Shown: positions 1-7,846 of the stretch, in pieces
Layout: each line of letters begins with the position of its first letter
Numbering within the stretch: the first letter of the stretch is position 1
Source of the DNA: Amycolatopsis tolypomycina
GTDB taxonomy: Bacteria; Actinomycetota; Actinomycetes; Mycobacteriales; Pseudonocardiaceae
DNA length: 64,000 nt
Direction: 5' to 3'
NCBI RefSeq assembly: GCF_900105945.1
Contig: NZ_FNSO01000003.1
Coordinates: 930,001 to 994,000 of the forward strand
The notes under the pieces: generated by a model
Told to the model about the DNA's origin: nothing
The model's input: the letters and a program-made list of their open reading frames with translations, nothing else
The model's database searches: none
Made by a program: the position numbers and the translations under genes

Positions 1-1
1 C

Positions 2-166
2 GCGATCCGCGGCTGCTACCTCGTCTACGCCGAATGCGCCGACCTGGACGACGATGTCGCGCCCGAAGACGAAGCCGCAAGCGACGCGGTCACCGAACGG
101 GTCACTGCCGGATTCCTCACGACCGTGCGCGCAGAAGCCGCCCAGCGTCGCGACCGCCTGATTTGA
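2..166 (+). CDS. C-terminal end of an unidentified protein (5' truncated by window)
   Basis: An open frame enters from the left edge and ends at TGA 164-166. It encodes 54 residues, rich in Asp, Glu and Ala, ending RRDRLI. Third-position GC is high, as in the neighbouring genes, so it looks like real coding sequence. No domain can be named from this tail. It lies about 100 bp upstream of, and on the same strand as, the isochorismatase-like gene. Confidence 0.5.
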   Translation, partial: AIRGCYLVYAECADLDDDVAPEDEAASDAVTERVTAGFLTTVRAEAAQRRDRLI

Positions 167-264
167 CCCTCGTTCCCGGGTTCGTCGGTCTGGTGTACAC
201 CGCCGTACCGGAGCGGACGCCGCCCGCCGTGACACCGTGGGAAGCAACAGAGAAGAGGCTGTGG

Positions 265-951
265 ATGAGCGACACGGCGTTGCTGATGATCGATATGCAG
301 AACTCCTACCTCGCCGACGACGGGGTTCGAGACGCGCTCGGCTGGCCGCCGATCTGGCGGCTGGCCGAGACCATCACTGCCTGCGCCGAACTGCTGGCCG
401 CTGCGCGGGAGCGGCAGGCGCCGGTGATCTACTCCCGGTCGGTGGGCAGCGCCGCCGGACCGCTCGGGGACAACCCGCGCTTCGCCCGGCTCATGCAACA
501 CCGAGCCGGCCGCCTTCCCCAGGTCTCGGCAGAACAGCAGGAGTGGAAACGGCAGATCATCGACGCCGTCGCTCCGGAGCCCGGGGACGTGGTGCTGGAC
601 AAGACCCAGGCCAGCTTCTTCGACTACACCGAACTCGAACCACTGTTGCGCAACCTGGCCGTGTCGCGGTTGATCGTGGCGGGCCTGCAAACCAACGTGT
701 GCGTCGAAGCCACCGTCCGTGCCGGGCTCGCCCACAACTTCGAGGTCGCCGTCCCCGACGACGCCGTCTCCACCGACGGACCCGACCTCCACCACGCCGC
801 CCTCGACTCCATGCGCGTGCTCTACACCGAAATCGCACCCTGGCGAGAACTCCTCGCCCCCGACGCACCCTGGGACCGTGCGTTCACCACGCCCGACTAC
901 GGCCGCAACCCCCACTACTGGACCGAAACCCCCTCGAACACCGAGCGATGA
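265..951 (+). CDS. isochorismatase-family cysteine hydrolase
   Basis: A 228-residue cytosolic protein of the isochorismatase-like hydrolase superfamily, which includes nicotinamidases, amidohydrolases and isochorismatases. The catalytic triad is visible: Asp in the N-terminal LLMIDMQN motif (about residue 9), Lys in LDKTQASFF (about 113) and Cys in QTNVCVEATVRAGL (about 147). Family members are usually 180-220 residues, so the Tyr/Pro-rich tail after about 205 is a small extension. ATG 265 is preferred over the longer open frame because the family fold begins at its second residue. The substrate cannot be told from sequence. It sits just outside the island edge. Confidence 0.85.
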   Translation: MSDTALLMIDMQNSYLADDGVRDALGWPPIWRLAETITACAELLAAARERQAPVIYSRSVGSAAGPLGDNPRFARLMQHRAGRLPQVSAEQQEWKRQIIDAVAPEPGDVVLDKTQASFFDYTELEPLLRNLAVSRLIVAGLQTNVCVEATVRAGLAHNFEVAVPDDAVSTDGPDLHHAALDSMRVLYTEIAPWRELLAPDAPWDRAFTTPDYGRNPHYWTETPSNTER

Positions 952-1065
952 GCTTCCACTGTCGGTGGACCATCTCGCGACCAGCACATCCCCACGGCCG
1001 TACGGCCTTCCGGCCCGCAGCGGAGCGGTGGCCGAGTGGTCCACACTGGACCCGGATTGCGGTCC

Positions 1066-1172
1066 ACTGCGTCTCCGATGGGGCTCCGTTGCTGGCGTAG
1101 TGCCCGACACTGTGCGACACTTGATGACACCGAAACTTGGTGAAGATGTCGGCTGACCTGCATCTACTGGCA
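1066..1172. repeat. left copy of a ~107-bp imperfect direct repeat flanking the island
   Basis: This block matches 17480-17588 in the same orientation. Two long exact cores, 1066-1092 and about 1142-1162, are joined by a diverged middle in which short GACAC words recur. The left copy is followed by a truncated tRNA-Lys. The right copy is followed after a few bases only by the last letters of such a tRNA (CGGCCCAC). I read the pair as island boundary sequence. Confidence 0.7.
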
Positions 1173-1211
1173 GAGAGTGGCACTCGGTGACACTCGCCGA
1201 CATTATTGGGC

Positions 1212-1259
1212 GGCGGACTTTTAATCCGTAGGTTCTGGGTTCGAGCCCCAGGCGGCCCA
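1212..1259 (+). pseudogene. 3' half of tRNA-Lys(UUU), candidate attachment-site remnant
   Basis: From the anticodon stem onward this reads as a tRNA-Lys: stem GCGGA, loop CTTTTAA (anticodon UUU), variable loop, a T arm with GGTTCGAGCCCC, and the acceptor 3' strand GGCGGCCCA. The sequence upstream cannot form the D arm or the acceptor 5' strand, so the gene is not intact. Tyrosine integrases commonly duplicate tRNA 3' ends at one side of an element. The intact partner would lie outside the window. Confidence 0.75.
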
Positions 1260-1275
1260 CTACGATCATGCGTCT

Positions 1276-1316
1276 GACCTGCAGAAACGTTCGATTTGGC
1301 GATCTTTCTGCAGGTC
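1276..1316. repeat. perfect 12-bp inverted repeat beside the tRNA-Lys remnant
   Basis: The arms GACCTGCAGAAA (1276-1287) and TTTCTGCAGGTC (1305-1316) are separated by 17 bp. The core word TGACCTGCA recurs inside both flanking repeats (near 1154 and 17567) and again near 17617. The position and repetition suit arm-type recombinase binding sites, but this is inference. It could also act as a terminator-like hairpin, although no T-tract follows. Confidence 0.5.
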
Positions 1317-1654
1317 GTGGCGATCTGTGTGGCCCGTCGTGTGTCCACGGCCGTACGCTCCGGCGAACGGGTTGGCCTGTGCGTGCACGTCGGCACCGGA
1401 TGTTCGATCTGGCGGCGGCGGTCGTTTTTGTTGCTGCTGCGGGGAAATCGTCTTTGTGGCGATGGGCGGTCGGCGCCCCTCTGGGTGTGGTTCCGCGTCT
1501 GTGTTCGTCAGGCGTGGTGTGTCCGTGGGTGTGGCCGGCGGTGCCGGAGCGGTTCGGCGTAGCGCGCGTAACGGAGACGCATCGGAGCCCTCTGTTGCCG
1601 GGTCGTCACCATTGTGCGGCCGTGTTTCCCCAGGTCAGGGCCGATATTTGGTGC
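1317..1654. other. non-coding stretch, no gene recognised
   Basis: All open frames here have poor codon character and match nothing I recognise. The region separates the tRNA-Lys remnant from the integrase fossil. No promoter, RNA gene or further repeat could be supported. Confidence 0.4.
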
Positions 1655-1986
1655 TCAGCGAAGGCGGCGAACCTGCGGATTTGACGTCCGAGGGTCAGGT
1701 TCTATGGCAGTTGTCGACATGTGACGGCACTGTGCGGCACCGCCCGCTATGCGTCGGCAGTGGAGCGGGAGCCGGGCCCGGTGCGTACGGCCGGGCGGTG
1801 CGGCGAACAGGGAGGCGCTGATCTTCTCGGCGGCCTGGTGGCGGGTGCCGGGTAGAGGGAGATGTAGTAGTCGGCGGTGAAGGACATGGAGGCGTGTCCG
1901 AGCATGTCCTGGACGCTTTTGAGGTCGTTGCCGGCGGCCAGGGGCAGTGAGGCTGCGCCGTGTCGGAGGTCGTGTAGCCGGATCGT
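1655..1986 (-). pseudogene. tyrosine integrase C-terminal fragment, frameshifted
   Basis: Read on the minus strand from 1983 it encodes RLHDLRHGAASL, then LGHASMSFTADYY. These are the box II His-x-x-Arg, the Gly-His, and the nucleophilic Tyr region of actinophage-type tyrosine recombinases. Just after the Tyr region the frame shifts. The natural ending (AAEKISASLF, then a charged tail) continues in another frame to a stop at 1655. The N-terminal and core-binding domains are missing. It lies 400 bp from the tRNA-Lys remnant, where an element's integrase is usually found, so it is probably the dead integrase of this island. Confidence 0.75.
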
Positions 1987-2096
1987 GGCAGGGTCGTGCG
2001 TTCGACCAGCAGGTTCTCGAACTCGTGGGTGAACGAGGCGAGGCTGTTCGCGGCGTGAGTGCCGAGGTCGGCGAGGAAGTTGCCGGCGGCAGGAAG

Positions 2097-2275
2097 CGCT
2101 GGCCCCCAGTCACCGAGCGTTTCCGGCAGAGCGCTGACCTTTCGGCGGTGCGCAGGGTCTTGAGCGCGATCTCCACCATGTCACTCAGCCGGACCACGAT
2201 CTCGGTGCGGTGGCGTTCGATGTGCCAGATCGTCGGTGAGGCTGCGCAGCCGCGGCTTGAGCGCGCGCTCCCATC
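2097..2275 (-). pseudogene. jetC fragment (second, decayed copy)
   Basis: About 180 bp is closely similar to 9561-9745 within the intact jetC. It encodes recognisable pieces such as ALKPRLRSLTDDLAH and HRTEIVVRL, then MVEIALKTLRTAE, but these sit in different frames because of small indels. It has the same orientation as the functional jetC about 7 kb away and runs straight into the integrase fossil. It is a relic of a second Wadjet ATPase copy or of a rearrangement. Confidence 0.8.
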
Positions 2276-2393
2276 CCTGCGCGTCCCTGGGGCGGACCTG
2301 GAGCCGTGCGTTGGCACTGCGTGCCATGTTCGCTCGGTGCCGGTCGCACTGCAAAGCGAACACGCGAAACAGCTGGAGAGCCGATGGGCTCGA

Positions 2394-2810
2394 TCAGGCG
2401 GTCGTGTTGCCGTGCGGGTCCGATGGGTTCGTGGCTTCGGAGGTAAGGGTGAAGTTCGGCGCCGCGCTCGAGTAGATCCGGACGTGGCCCCAGTCGCCGG
2501 CGATTTCGTAGTGGTTGTCGTGACGCTGGAGGCTGTCGATGTTGCCGAGGTCTTCTTCGCCGGTGGCGTCACGGGAGGTTGGGGACGACCGCGTGACCCA
2601 TTCGATCTTCGTCGCCTCGGCGATAGTCAGCACGGCGTCCGCGTAGCAATGTGCTTCATCCGGTCGTGGCGCGTGGTAGCGCGGGTGTGACGAGGTCAGT
2701 ACGGCCTCGAGCCGGAAGGTCAGCGAGGTGGGTGTCTCGTCGATGGCGAGGACGAAGCTGTCTTCGAGGTAGACGTTGGCGAGGTCGGGGAAGTCGGTGT
2801 AGTTCGTCAT
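2394..2810 (-). CDS. putative immunity protein of the adjacent T7SS-type toxin
   Basis: A 138-residue soluble acidic protein with no signal peptide or membrane segment. It begins 3 bp after the stop of the putative toxin gene, in the same operon, which is the usual place for a cognate immunity gene. It has the composition of small beta-rich immunity proteins (LAIDETPTSLTFRLEAVLTS near residues 22-40; many Asp, His and Tyr). I do not recognise a named Imm family. The function is inferred from position, size and the toxin-like neighbour. Confidence 0.6.
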   Translation of the reverse strand: MTNYTDFPDLANVYLEDSFVLAIDETPTSLTFRLEAVLTSSHPRYHAPRPDEAHCYADAVLTIAEATKIEWVTRSSPTSRDATGEEDLGNIDSLQRHDNHYEIAGDWGHVRIYSSAAPNFTLTSEATNPSDPHGNTTA

Positions 2811-2813
2811 GTG

Positions 2814-4031
2814 CTAGTGGTCCCAGGTGATCGGTGTGTGGTTTCCCAGGCTTTTCCTGGTGACCGGGTTGCCCTGCGGGTCGATGCGGACCCCGTCTTC
2901 GTTGCGCAGTTCGACGTGCGGGTTTTCGCTGCCTGGGGCGCGGCCGCTGCCTTCCTTGAGGGTCATTCGGATGATGCCGTTGTCGTCGACGTACTTCGGC
3001 GGGCCGTTCGGGGTCTGCTGTTTCGTCCATCCCTTGGACTCGGCGTAGCGGGCCAGATCGGATGCCTTCGGCGGTGTGCCCTGGTCGAAGTACTCGTGCA
3101 GGGCCGCCTTCACGGGCGGTAGTTTCGGCGCGGCCGGGTCGGGTTTCTCTCCTGCGCGGGTGCCTTTGAGCAGCTTGCCGGCTGCGCCGCCGATGAGCAG
3201 GCCGCCCACGATTTGGCCGGTGGCTCGGCCCGGGTGATCTGCCCAGTCGTCCCAGGCGATGAGGTTCTTGCCGAAGTCCACGGGGTGGGTGATGTTGTGC
3301 CACGCGGCCGAGGCGATGTCGGTCAGTCCCTCGTGGTCGGGGTTGCCTGGGTCGCCGATGGCGTAGACGAGGTTCCACATGCCTTCGCCGAACCCCTTGA
3401 ATGCGTTCCAGGCGCCTTCGCCGAAGTCGGCGAAGAAGCCGCCGACGTCGTCGAGCCAGTCTGAGACTGTGGGGGCGCCGCCGGCCTCGTCGGAGATGGT
3501 TTCGGTGGTCCGGTCCCCGGCTTCGGTGAGTTGCTGGCGGGCGCGGTTGAGTGTGTCGCGCGCCGCTTGCCGGTCGGCCTCGCCGGGATCGGTGAACGGC
3601 GCGACCGTCACCCGGGTGGGGTCACCGTTGGCGGCGTGCTGCTGGTTCTGGGTGTCGGCGTTGGTGACGTCGCGGTCATAGCGGGCCTTCGCGTCCGCTG
3701 TTGCGGCTTGGCCTCGGTTCCACAGCCGGATGGCGTCGCCGGCCTGGCCTTGTGCCCAGCGCAGTGTCTGCGCATATCCGTCGAGTGCTTCGGCGACCGC
3801 GTCGAACGAGTCGGAGGCGGCCAGCCACTTGGCGGGTTCGTCGCTGAACTTGTCATGGAACCTGGCCGCGGCCGGACCGGCCCATGAGCCGGTGTCGATT
3901 CGGCGGAGGCTTTCCCCGGCCTGTCCGGTTCCCCGGGACCGGGCGTGCAGTACCCGGGCGTTCTCCTCGATCGCGGCCGGGTCACCGGGAATGAGGGCGC
4001 GTGGGTCGGCGGTCTCACCTAGTTCGGCCAT
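2814..4031 (-). CDS. polymorphic toxin-like WXG100/T7SS-targeted protein
   Basis: A 405-residue protein with a modular layout. Residues about 1-190 form an alpha-helical WXG100/LXG-like targeting region with a SWAGPAAARFHDKF motif (a W-x-G turn). Residues 190-300 are a linker with a Gly-rich helix (GRATGQIVGGLLIGGAAGKLL), typical of pre-toxin spacers. The last ~90 residues are a separate basic domain ending KSLGNHTPITWDH. That C-terminal domain resembles small nuclease toxins, probably RNases, but the subfamily is not assigned. There is no Sec signal, so a type VII-like route is inferred. The start overlaps the previous stop (ATGA). Confidence 0.65.
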   Translation of the reverse strand: MAELGETADPRALIPGDPAAIEENARVLHARSRGTGQAGESLRRIDTGSWAGPAAARFHDKFSDEPAKWLAASDSFDAVAEALDGYAQTLRWAQGQAGDAIRLWNRGQAATADAKARYDRDVTNADTQNQQHAANGDPTRVTVAPFTDPGEADRQAARDTLNRARQQLTEAGDRTTETISDEAGGAPTVSDWLDDVGGFFADFGEGAWNAFKGFGEGMWNLVYAIGDPGNPDHEGLTDIASAAWHNITHPVDFGKNLIAWDDWADHPGRATGQIVGGLLIGGAAGKLLKGTRAGEKPDPAAPKLPPVKAALHEYFDQGTPPKASDLARYAESKGWTKQQTPNGPPKYVDDNGIIRMTLKEGSGRAPGSENPHVELRNEDGVRIDPQGNPVTRKSLGNHTPITWDH

Positions 4032-4354
4032 CAGTCGCCGATCGCCGAGGTGCCGGGATCCGCGGGCAGCTGTCGTGCGGCTGCCTCGTCGATTCCCCGG
4101 TAGGCGTCAGCGGCGTGGGTGAGGCAATCGCCGATCACGCCGGCGTCCTCGGTCAGCGTGTCCAGTCCCGCGCTCCACCGCGCGCAGTAGTCCGCCAGCG
4201 CGTTGTGGACCCCGGCATGGCCGTAGAGTTCGGCGTCGCCGCAGAGGCCGCGCAGCTCGAATGTCTCCTGGTCATGGATGCTCTGGGCGATTCCCTTGCC
4301 TGCGTTGTCCAGAACGTCTACGTCGACGTGGAACCCTGGCCCGTCCACACTCAC
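4031..4354 (-). CDS. small helical WXG100-like partner protein
   Basis: A 107-residue acidic protein predicted to be largely alpha-helical. It resembles the ESX/EspC-like or excreted-virulence-factor-like partners encoded before T7SS toxins (HNALADYCARWSAGLDTLTEDA, then an Ala-rich helix). GTG 4354 is chosen because it overlaps the upstream TGA (GTGA), and the downstream toxin start also overlaps this stop (ATGA), giving a tight translationally coupled trio. Likely role: co-secreted partner or targeting factor for the toxin. No catalytic motif is visible. Confidence 0.65.
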   Translation of the reverse strand: MSVDGPGFHVDVDVLDNAGKGIAQSIHDQETFELRGLCGDAELYGHAGVHNALADYCARWSAGLDTLTEDAGVIGDCLTHAADAYRGIDEAAARQLPADPGTSAIGD

Positions 4355-4803
4355 TCGGCGCCCTCCTCGCGCTTGACGTTGACCTCGGTGGCGGGCCTGG
4401 CCTGCCCGGTGCGTTTCTGCTCGGCTCGTCGCCGTATCGCGGTGAGCGCTTGCGGCGGCACCATCCGGTTCAGGATCGGGAGCCGATGCTCGTCGTCCGG
4501 ATCGAGCATCACGCCGATACCGATCGGAAGCTGTCCGAGAAGATCGGTGCCAGTGGTCGCATAGACGTCGCAATCTCCGAAGTGCGCGGCGAGCCGCTGC
4601 GGCGTGGAGAACACGAACGTCCACCGGCCACGGCCGACGACGTCGACTGTCTCGACCCCGGGGCGAGCAGGTCGTCGCCCGTAGACCGTCGCCCGAGCGA
4701 ACACCGGATCGAACTCGTGAAGACCGCGCCGACCAGCCACCACGTCCTGCGCGCACAGGGCCACAACAGGGTCACTTTCTGCTTCCGCACCTCCCCCTTT
4801 CAT
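4351..4803 (-). CDS. SseB/SAV_915-like protein of the toxin cassette
   Basis: A protein of about 150 residues whose centre (RGRWTFVFSTPQRLAAHFG, then GIGVMLDPDDEHRLPI) resembles SseB N-terminal or SAV_915-like domains often found next to actinobacterial T7SS effectors. ATG 4803 was preferred because codon character upstream is weaker. In-frame upstream starts at 4839 and 4971 are possible, and no strong ribosome site decides. It is the first gene of the four-gene cassette and its stop overlaps the next GTG. Role inferred: chaperone or adaptor. Confidence 0.55.
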   Translation of the reverse strand: MKGGGAEAESDPVVALCAQDVVAGRRGLHEFDPVFARATVYGRRPARPGVETVDVVGRGRWTFVFSTPQRLAAHFGDCDVYATTGTDLLGQLPIGIGVMLDPDDEHRLPILNRMVPPQALTAIRRRAEQKRTGQARPATEVNVKREEGAE

Positions 4804-5379
4804 GGCTATGAGTGTACTTCCTGCTGCAAACAGTGACATCGTGGTGAGCGGTGAGTCGGCGCCGCCGCGACCGCGATCTGCACGAGTCTGTCCTGTGCCG
4901 TCGCCATCGATCAACAGCTCCTCGGCGATGCGCACCCAGCGGGCTTTGGAGACCACCAACACCCGGCACACCGACCGGCTTCAGCTGCGAGTCCACGTCG
5001 TCAACGGCGGCGGCCGGGCTTTCTCCGGCCAGTTGGTCATCAACCAGCTGCGCCTGATCGAAAGCGACCCAGTCCGCAACATCACCAACGCCATCGGCGG
5101 CACGCTAGCCATGTTCACATCGCCCGGGTGTACGGGCTCACCGTCTGTGCCCCGGGGGGCACGTGCTTCCCGAGAACGTGCGTGGCGTCGCCTAATGCCG
5201 ATTGTGCAGGTGGAAACGAGAGTGGTTCGTTTTCGAGTACTGTTGAGTGTCACCCAATGCTGGGCAATATTTCGGCACCGGAGCACTCCCTGGGGTGCTG
5301 CCGCAACGAATCCGCCGGCGGGGCCCGATTGGCCGGCTAATGTGGCGATGCTGTCGTTGTCCCTCGGGGAGGAATACGG
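4804..5379. other. intergenic region, possibly gene remnants
   Basis: It lies between the toxin cassette and the plus-strand unknown gene at 5380. A minus-strand stretch (about 4880-4975) has coding-like codons, reading SKARWVRIAEELLIDG, but it is short and matches nothing I know. It may be a gene fragment fused in frame with the SseB-like gene. The promoters of both neighbours must lie here. No RNA gene or repeat was found. Confidence 0.35.
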
Positions 5380-6312
5380 ATGATCCAGGTCGGTGACGAG
5401 CAGATTTATCGCGTGCGGGACTTCGACTCCTCACAACGTGTTCGTGTCGTCGCGATCGAGATGGGAAAGAAGAGCGCGAAGTACGAGATCGAGTTCCTGG
5501 CGGGAGGCAGCGCCGGCAAGCGGGAGAAAGTTCCCGGGAAGCGGCTCCGCGGAGCGTGGTCGGGAGTACGTGAGTACGACGAGCTGATGGCGAACTGGGA
5601 ACGGCTTGCTGCGTTCGAGCTGACCGATCCGGAGGAAGCAGCCGTCGAGACCGTTTTCTTGGAGTTGATCCCGGACGAGGTCGCGACCTGGGAGTGGTCG
5701 GCCCTGGTGCGATGGGTCACCACGATCCACGACCCGGTAGCGCTCGAGCCGCTCATCGGGATCCCGATCGGTGAACTCACCGACCAGGTCGATTCGTTCG
5801 CGATCGGTGAGAGCACAGTGGTTTCCCCCGAAGGCACTCTAATGATCGCCGAGTACGCCTGCCGGGTGAACCCGATGCCGATCCTGGACGGCGTGATCGA
5901 CGAGGAACGACAGTGCCGGGAGAAGACCAAACGCGGCGTGACCCACACGAGCAGCGGCGGACGTGAGTGGACAACGGATCCAGACTGGGAATACCGGTCG
6001 TACCTCGAGCGCTACCGGCCCCGGCACGAGCTGCTGCGTGGCTGGTGCGGACATCGCGCAGTCACCATGCAGGAGCGCTTGGCCGCGGCCGAGGCGGAGG
6101 TACAGCGCCTGGACGTGCTCATCACCAGGCTCATCGACCAGATGAAGGAGCACGAGCACGGCCATTTCGCCGAGGTGATGGAACGAGTACATGAGGAGGA
6201 GCGGATCACCGCCGCCAACTACCGCCCCGTCGTCGACCGTCCGCTGAAGCCCTCGGAGATCCCTGTCCGGTACGAGCGCGCGCCACGACGCTGGGGGTAC
6301 CGCCACTGGTGA
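5380..6312 (+). CDS. unknown 310-aa protein beside the Wadjet block
   Basis: A soluble protein with a strong ribosome site (GGGGAGGA) before ATG 5380. The first ~55 residues look like a small basic beta-rich domain (IYRVRDFD, KYEIEFLAGG, KREKVPGKRLRG). The middle is acidic. Residues ~230-275 form a charged helix with heptad-like spacing (MQERLAAAEAEVQRLDVLITR). No family is recognised. It converges on the 484-aa gene with a 3-bp gap, so both end at the same point. Lower-GC codons than in the flanking chromosome fit an acquired gene. Confidence 0.6.
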   Translation: MIQVGDEQIYRVRDFDSSQRVRVVAIEMGKKSAKYEIEFLAGGSAGKREKVPGKRLRGAWSGVREYDELMANWERLAAFELTDPEEAAVETVFLELIPDEVATWEWSALVRWVTTIHDPVALEPLIGIPIGELTDQVDSFAIGESTVVSPEGTLMIAEYACRVNPMPILDGVIDEERQCREKTKRGVTHTSSGGREWTTDPDWEYRSYLERYRPRHELLRGWCGHRAVTMQERLAAAEAEVQRLDVLITRLIDQMKEHEHGHFAEVMERVHEEERITAANYRPVVDRPLKPSEIPVRYERAPRRWGYRHW

Positions 6313-6315
6313 GCG

Positions 6316-7770
6316 TCACCGGTTCCTGAAGGACCGCAACTCGCTTGCGGTCGGCATGCCGAGGAGAAGGTGAGGGCGGACCGCGCGGTCGGGGAACGGA
6401 TCCAAGGCGTCAGCGACCTTCGTGATCCGGTCCGCCCAGGACAGTGCATCCGCGCAATGCTCGTCAGTCAGCAATGACGCGTTCCGGCGCACCTCCGCCG
6501 CATAGGCCCGGAGCTGGCCTGCTTCGGACCAGCGTCTCGCCTGGTCTCGTGCCTCCTCATCGATCAGGTGCTCCCGCTGTGCGATCGCGGCGCGTTCCGC
6601 GGCCGCGGCCTGACGCTTCGCCTGTTCGGCTCTCTCCAGCTCCGCTTGGCGCTGCCGCTCCTCGGCCGCTGCGCGTTGCACCGCCAGGTGTCCGAGCCGA
6701 AGCCGGACCTCCTCCAGAACCTCAACGAGATCATCTTCCAGGCGATGCTCGTCCGTGTCCTTCCAGCTGTCGGCCCAGAAACGCCCGGCACCGGCCACGA
6801 GGATCCCCAGGTGCTCGTCCGGGACCGCATCGAAGTCCGGGAACATGTAGCCCTGTCGCGCGCGCTGGAGCTCCCGTTCCGTGGGCTCGTGGGGACGCTG
6901 CAGCGTGGCCTGGGTGAATCGGAGCCAGACCTCATCCCGGTCGAGGGCGAACCGGATCTCGTGCCGATGGTCACCCCGTGTCGCGTAGCCACGTGTGTGC
7001 CGCTCCGTCTGGAGCGACACGGTCATCCCGATCTCGCGTGCGCCCCTTACCAGGGCGTCGAGCAGGCGAAAGGCCCGATCGCGCTGTGATCCCTGGACGG
7101 GGAATGCCTCCAGCTCCATGCACGCCTGCACGACATCGGTCGGGTCCGTCGGTGTCGTAGACACTGCTTGAGCCAACAGTCTGGTCTGCCACTCGGGTGG
7201 CGATTCCAGCGTGATCGCCAGCCGGTATCCTGTGTCTTGTCGACAGTATTCGAACGACAGCCTCATTCCCTCCGGGATTCGCCCGAACCGCCGTGCTAAA
7301 GCCGCGAGCTGGCGTTGTTTCGGTGCGTGGTCAGGCGATACCAGGACGCGATGATCGACTGCATCCTGGAGTTTCTGCATGAGCTGGTCGACTGGCCCCC
7401 GTTTCTGCGTAACCGGCTTCGTAGGCGGCGTGACAGTAGGTCCGGTCGTGCTTGGCTCGGGCTGCTTCCGCGTGCCCGGCGCTGGAGCTTTGGGGCGTTG
7501 TTCAGGTTTCTTGGTGTCGGAAGGCGAACGATGGTGGTCATCGTCCCGGTGCAGGTATGCGTCGTTCTCGAGGTAATAGACGCCTTCCTCAGTGATCGAG
7601 GCAACCCATGATGGGCCGTGGCCCTTCACGAGGAGCAAGCCTCGGTTGTGCAGCGCGCGAGCCACTAAACGGTGCGACCAATCTTCGTAGACTCCCGCCG
7701 CGCAACCGTTGCGCACCCACGCGAGGACTTCTCGCTGAGCCGCATTGAGCGGCATTTTGCGACTGGTCAT
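6316..7770 (-). CDS. unknown 484-aa protein with N-terminal winged-helix-like and C-terminal coiled-coil regions
   Basis: ATG 7770 is chosen for the GAGGAG at 7780-7785. Residues 1-75 (LNAAQREVLAWVRNG, LVARALHNRGLLLV, ITEEGVYYL) look like a winged-helix domain. A Pro/Thr-rich linker follows (about 80-125). The centre contains FEYCRQDTGYRLAITLE and an EIRFALDRDEVWLRFTQ segment. Residues ~360-430 are an Ala/Gln/Arg/Glu-rich coiled coil. It lies 76 bp downstream of jetD on the same strand, so it could be read from the Wadjet operon. It is not a known Jet component, and its function is unknown. Confidence 0.6.
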   Translation of the reverse strand: MTSRKMPLNAAQREVLAWVRNGCAAGVYEDWSHRLVARALHNRGLLLVKGHGPSWVASITEEGVYYLENDAYLHRDDDHHRSPSDTKKPEQRPKAPAPGTRKQPEPSTTGPTVTPPTKPVTQKRGPVDQLMQKLQDAVDHRVLVSPDHAPKQRQLAALARRFGRIPEGMRLSFEYCRQDTGYRLAITLESPPEWQTRLLAQAVSTTPTDPTDVVQACMELEAFPVQGSQRDRAFRLLDALVRGAREIGMTVSLQTERHTRGYATRGDHRHEIRFALDRDEVWLRFTQATLQRPHEPTERELQRARQGYMFPDFDAVPDEHLGILVAGAGRFWADSWKDTDEHRLEDDLVEVLEEVRLRLGHLAVQRAAAEERQRQAELERAEQAKRQAAAAERAAIAQREHLIDEEARDQARRWSEAGQLRAYAAEVRRNASLLTDEHCADALSWADRITKVADALDPFPDRAVRPHLLLGMPTASELRSFRNR

Positions 7771-7846
7771 CGATACGTTCTCCTCGAAGGAACCGCTCCA
7801 GGCCGTCGCTATTGTCAACCCTGTCCGAGCGCGACTGCGTCAGGGC

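Noticed and set aside
1021..1065. A tRNA-like stretch (GGTGGCCGAGTGG) downstream of the isochorismatase gene
   Set aside because: It resembles a tRNA D arm, but no acceptor, anticodon or T arm can be built around it.
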